The notes beneath the pieces were generated by a model. It was not told the DNA's origin and did no database searches. It saw only the letters and a list, made by a program, of their open reading frames with translations. Positions 63,044-64,000 of a stretch of 64,000 nucleotides of DNA are shown here, piece by piece. The stretch is from Sphingomonas sp. Leaf230 (lineage in GTDB: Bacteria > Pseudomonadota > Alphaproteobacteria > Sphingomonadales > Sphingomonadaceae), in contig NZ_LMKW01000010.1 of assembly GCF_001421745.1 (NCBI RefSeq), forward strand, positions 62,001 through 126,000. The letters run 5' to 3'. A program made the translations under genes and the position numbers. Position 1 is the stretch's first letter. Each line of letters opens with the position of its first letter.

Positions 63044-64000
63044 GTGGACCGTAACCTGCGCATTCGGATGCTCTTGGAGGCCGGTGACCGCGTCACCGGC
63101 CCATTGCGCGCCATTGCTGGTGGATCGACAAAGGCCGCGCAGGCGCTTCGGCTGACCCGCGCCGGACTGAAAGCGATCGAGCGCGCGCAGGGCGACATCG
63201 CCGGGTTCCGCGCGCTGAAAGCGGGTCTGCGTTCGACCGAGCAGCAGATGCAGTCCGCCCGCCAAAAGGCTGCGGCGCTAGGCCGTCAAATGGCCGAAAC
63301 CGCAGAGCCCACGCGTGCGATGACCCGCGAGTTCGCAAAGTCGAAAGCCGAGGCAGCAAAGCTCGAACGTCAGCACCAGGCTGAGACGCGCGAGTTGGGT
63401 ACGCTTCGTGAGCGTCTCCGCGAGGCCGGCGTCGCTACGACGGACCTGGCACGGCATGAACGCACCCTCCGGAACAGCGCTCGGGAAACCAATGAAGAGA
63501 TTGCAGAACAGGAACGACGCGTAAGTCGCTTGGCCGATCGTGAGCGTCGCATGGCTACCGGTCGGGCGCGGTTTGCTCGGATGCAGGGCGTCGCCACTGG
63601 CCTCGCGGCCGGCGGTGCCGCAGCGATCGGCACCGGCATGGCGATGGCGACTCCGCTGCTCGGCAGCATTAAGGCCGCGCAGGAATACCAGTCGGTGATG
63701 ACCGACATTGGTCAGAAAGCCGGATTGTCGCGGGCGGCGACCGATAAGATGGGCAAGAGCCTGCTCGTCGCCGCGCGCGCTGCAAACCAGATGCCGGCGG
63801 ATATGCAGCGTGGTGTTGATACGCTTGCTGGCCTCGGCGCTAGCGTACCCGACGCGATGCAGATGATGCCGTCGATCGGCAAGGCATCCACCGCGTACAA
63901 AGCTGAAGTCGGCGACATGGCCGCTGCGACCTTTGCTGCCAAAGACAACCTGAAGGTCGCCGTAGGCCAGACAGGTAAGGTCATCGATATTATGGCGCAG
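63044..64000 (+). CDS. T: tail tape-measure protein gpT, N-terminal part (runs off right edge)
   Basis: The frame starts GTG 63044 and stays open to the window end (319 codons visible). The first ~190 residues are a charged coiled coil (for example ALGRQMAETAEPTRAMTREF, RQHQAETRELGTLRERLREA). Then comes a Gly/Ala hydrophobic segment GVATGLAAGGAAAIGTGMAM and the TP901/P2-type block EYQSVMTDIGQKAGLS, ANQMPADMQRGVDTLAGLGA. It sets tail length. It lies one base after E'. Confidence 0.93.
   Translation, partial: MDRNLRIRMLLEAGDRVTGPLRAIAGGSTKAAQALRLTRAGLKAIERAQGDIAGFRALKAGLRSTEQQMQSARQKAAALGRQMAETAEPTRAMTREFAKSKAEAAKLERQHQAETRELGTLRERLREAGVATTDLARHERTLRNSARETNEEIAEQERRVSRLADRERRMATGRARFARMQGVATGLAAGGAAAIGTGMAMATPLLGSIKAAQEYQSVMTDIGQKAGLSRAATDKMGKSLLVAARAANQMPADMQRGVDTLAGLGASVPDAMQMMPSIGKASTAYKAEVGDMAAATFAAKDNLKVAVGQTGKVIDIMAQ

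Overview
The window looks like chromosomal DNA of a Sphingomonas-like alphaproteobacterium. It has high GC, dense short-overlap operons, a MucR-type regulator, the rpmF-plsX-fabH-ihfA-merR order, OhrR/Ohr, a sensor kinase with a MASE1-like membrane region, and dispersed GC-rich inverted repeats of the kind common in sphingomonads. The organism call is inference from gene content, not from a marker gene.

Bases 1-33.7 kb are host chromosome. From the left they hold a truncated Kup potassium transporter, the PdeM phosphoesterase, a periplasmic MsrA, an aspartate aminotransferase, a fused PabB-PabC, a metallo-beta-lactamase-fold hydrolase, an M28 peptidase and a MAPEG protein. Next comes the lipid/ribosome cluster rpmF-plsX-fabH-ihfA-merR, then MucR, the ohr/ohrR divergon, remnants of a GST and a LysR gene, a histidine kinase/response regulator pair, PilZ and HNH proteins, an MsrB-MsrA fusion, a divergent HxlR/SDR pair and a DUF885 protein. 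From 23.9 to 32.6 kb a nine-gene leftward operon encodes a GMC oxidoreductase, its small subunit, a cytochrome c, a Gfo/Idh/MocA dehydrogenase, three TIM-barrel isomerases, a DUF1080 hydrolase and a nucleoside/sugar permease. A divergent LacI regulator and a perfect palindromic operator sit at its head. Together they look like an oxidative (3-keto-type) sugar or glycoside pathway.

From 34.04 kb to the right edge is a P2-family (Myoviridae-type) prophage. Its left boundary is the 3' half of a tRNA-Thr(CGU) gene on the minus strand, which serves as the attachment-site copy. The intact tRNA and the integrase should lie beyond the right edge. The left arm (34.3-42.2 kb) lacks recognisable P2 early genes. 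It carries a HTH replication-type protein, a HEPN protein, short genes including a zinc ribbon, an HTH regulator, and an overlapping N6-adenine methyltransferase plus PD-(D/E)XK nuclease pair. This is probably a defence cassette next to the portal gene. Then come Q and P (leftward), and O-N-M-L-X, holin, lysozyme, overlapping spanins, R and S (rightward). These are followed by J-I-H with a 1238-residue tailspike bearing two esterase domains, an antisense HEPN-like gene, then V-W-FI-FII-E-E' and the start of T.

The most striking unexplained structure is a 27-bp palindrome present three times, exactly at the starts of the four late transcription units (between P and O, before J, before V). It is a candidate operator for a late-gene regulator analogous to, but different from, P2 Ogr sites. 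The T TTT TTG slippery heptamer in E and the -1 frame E' reading frame are also preserved.
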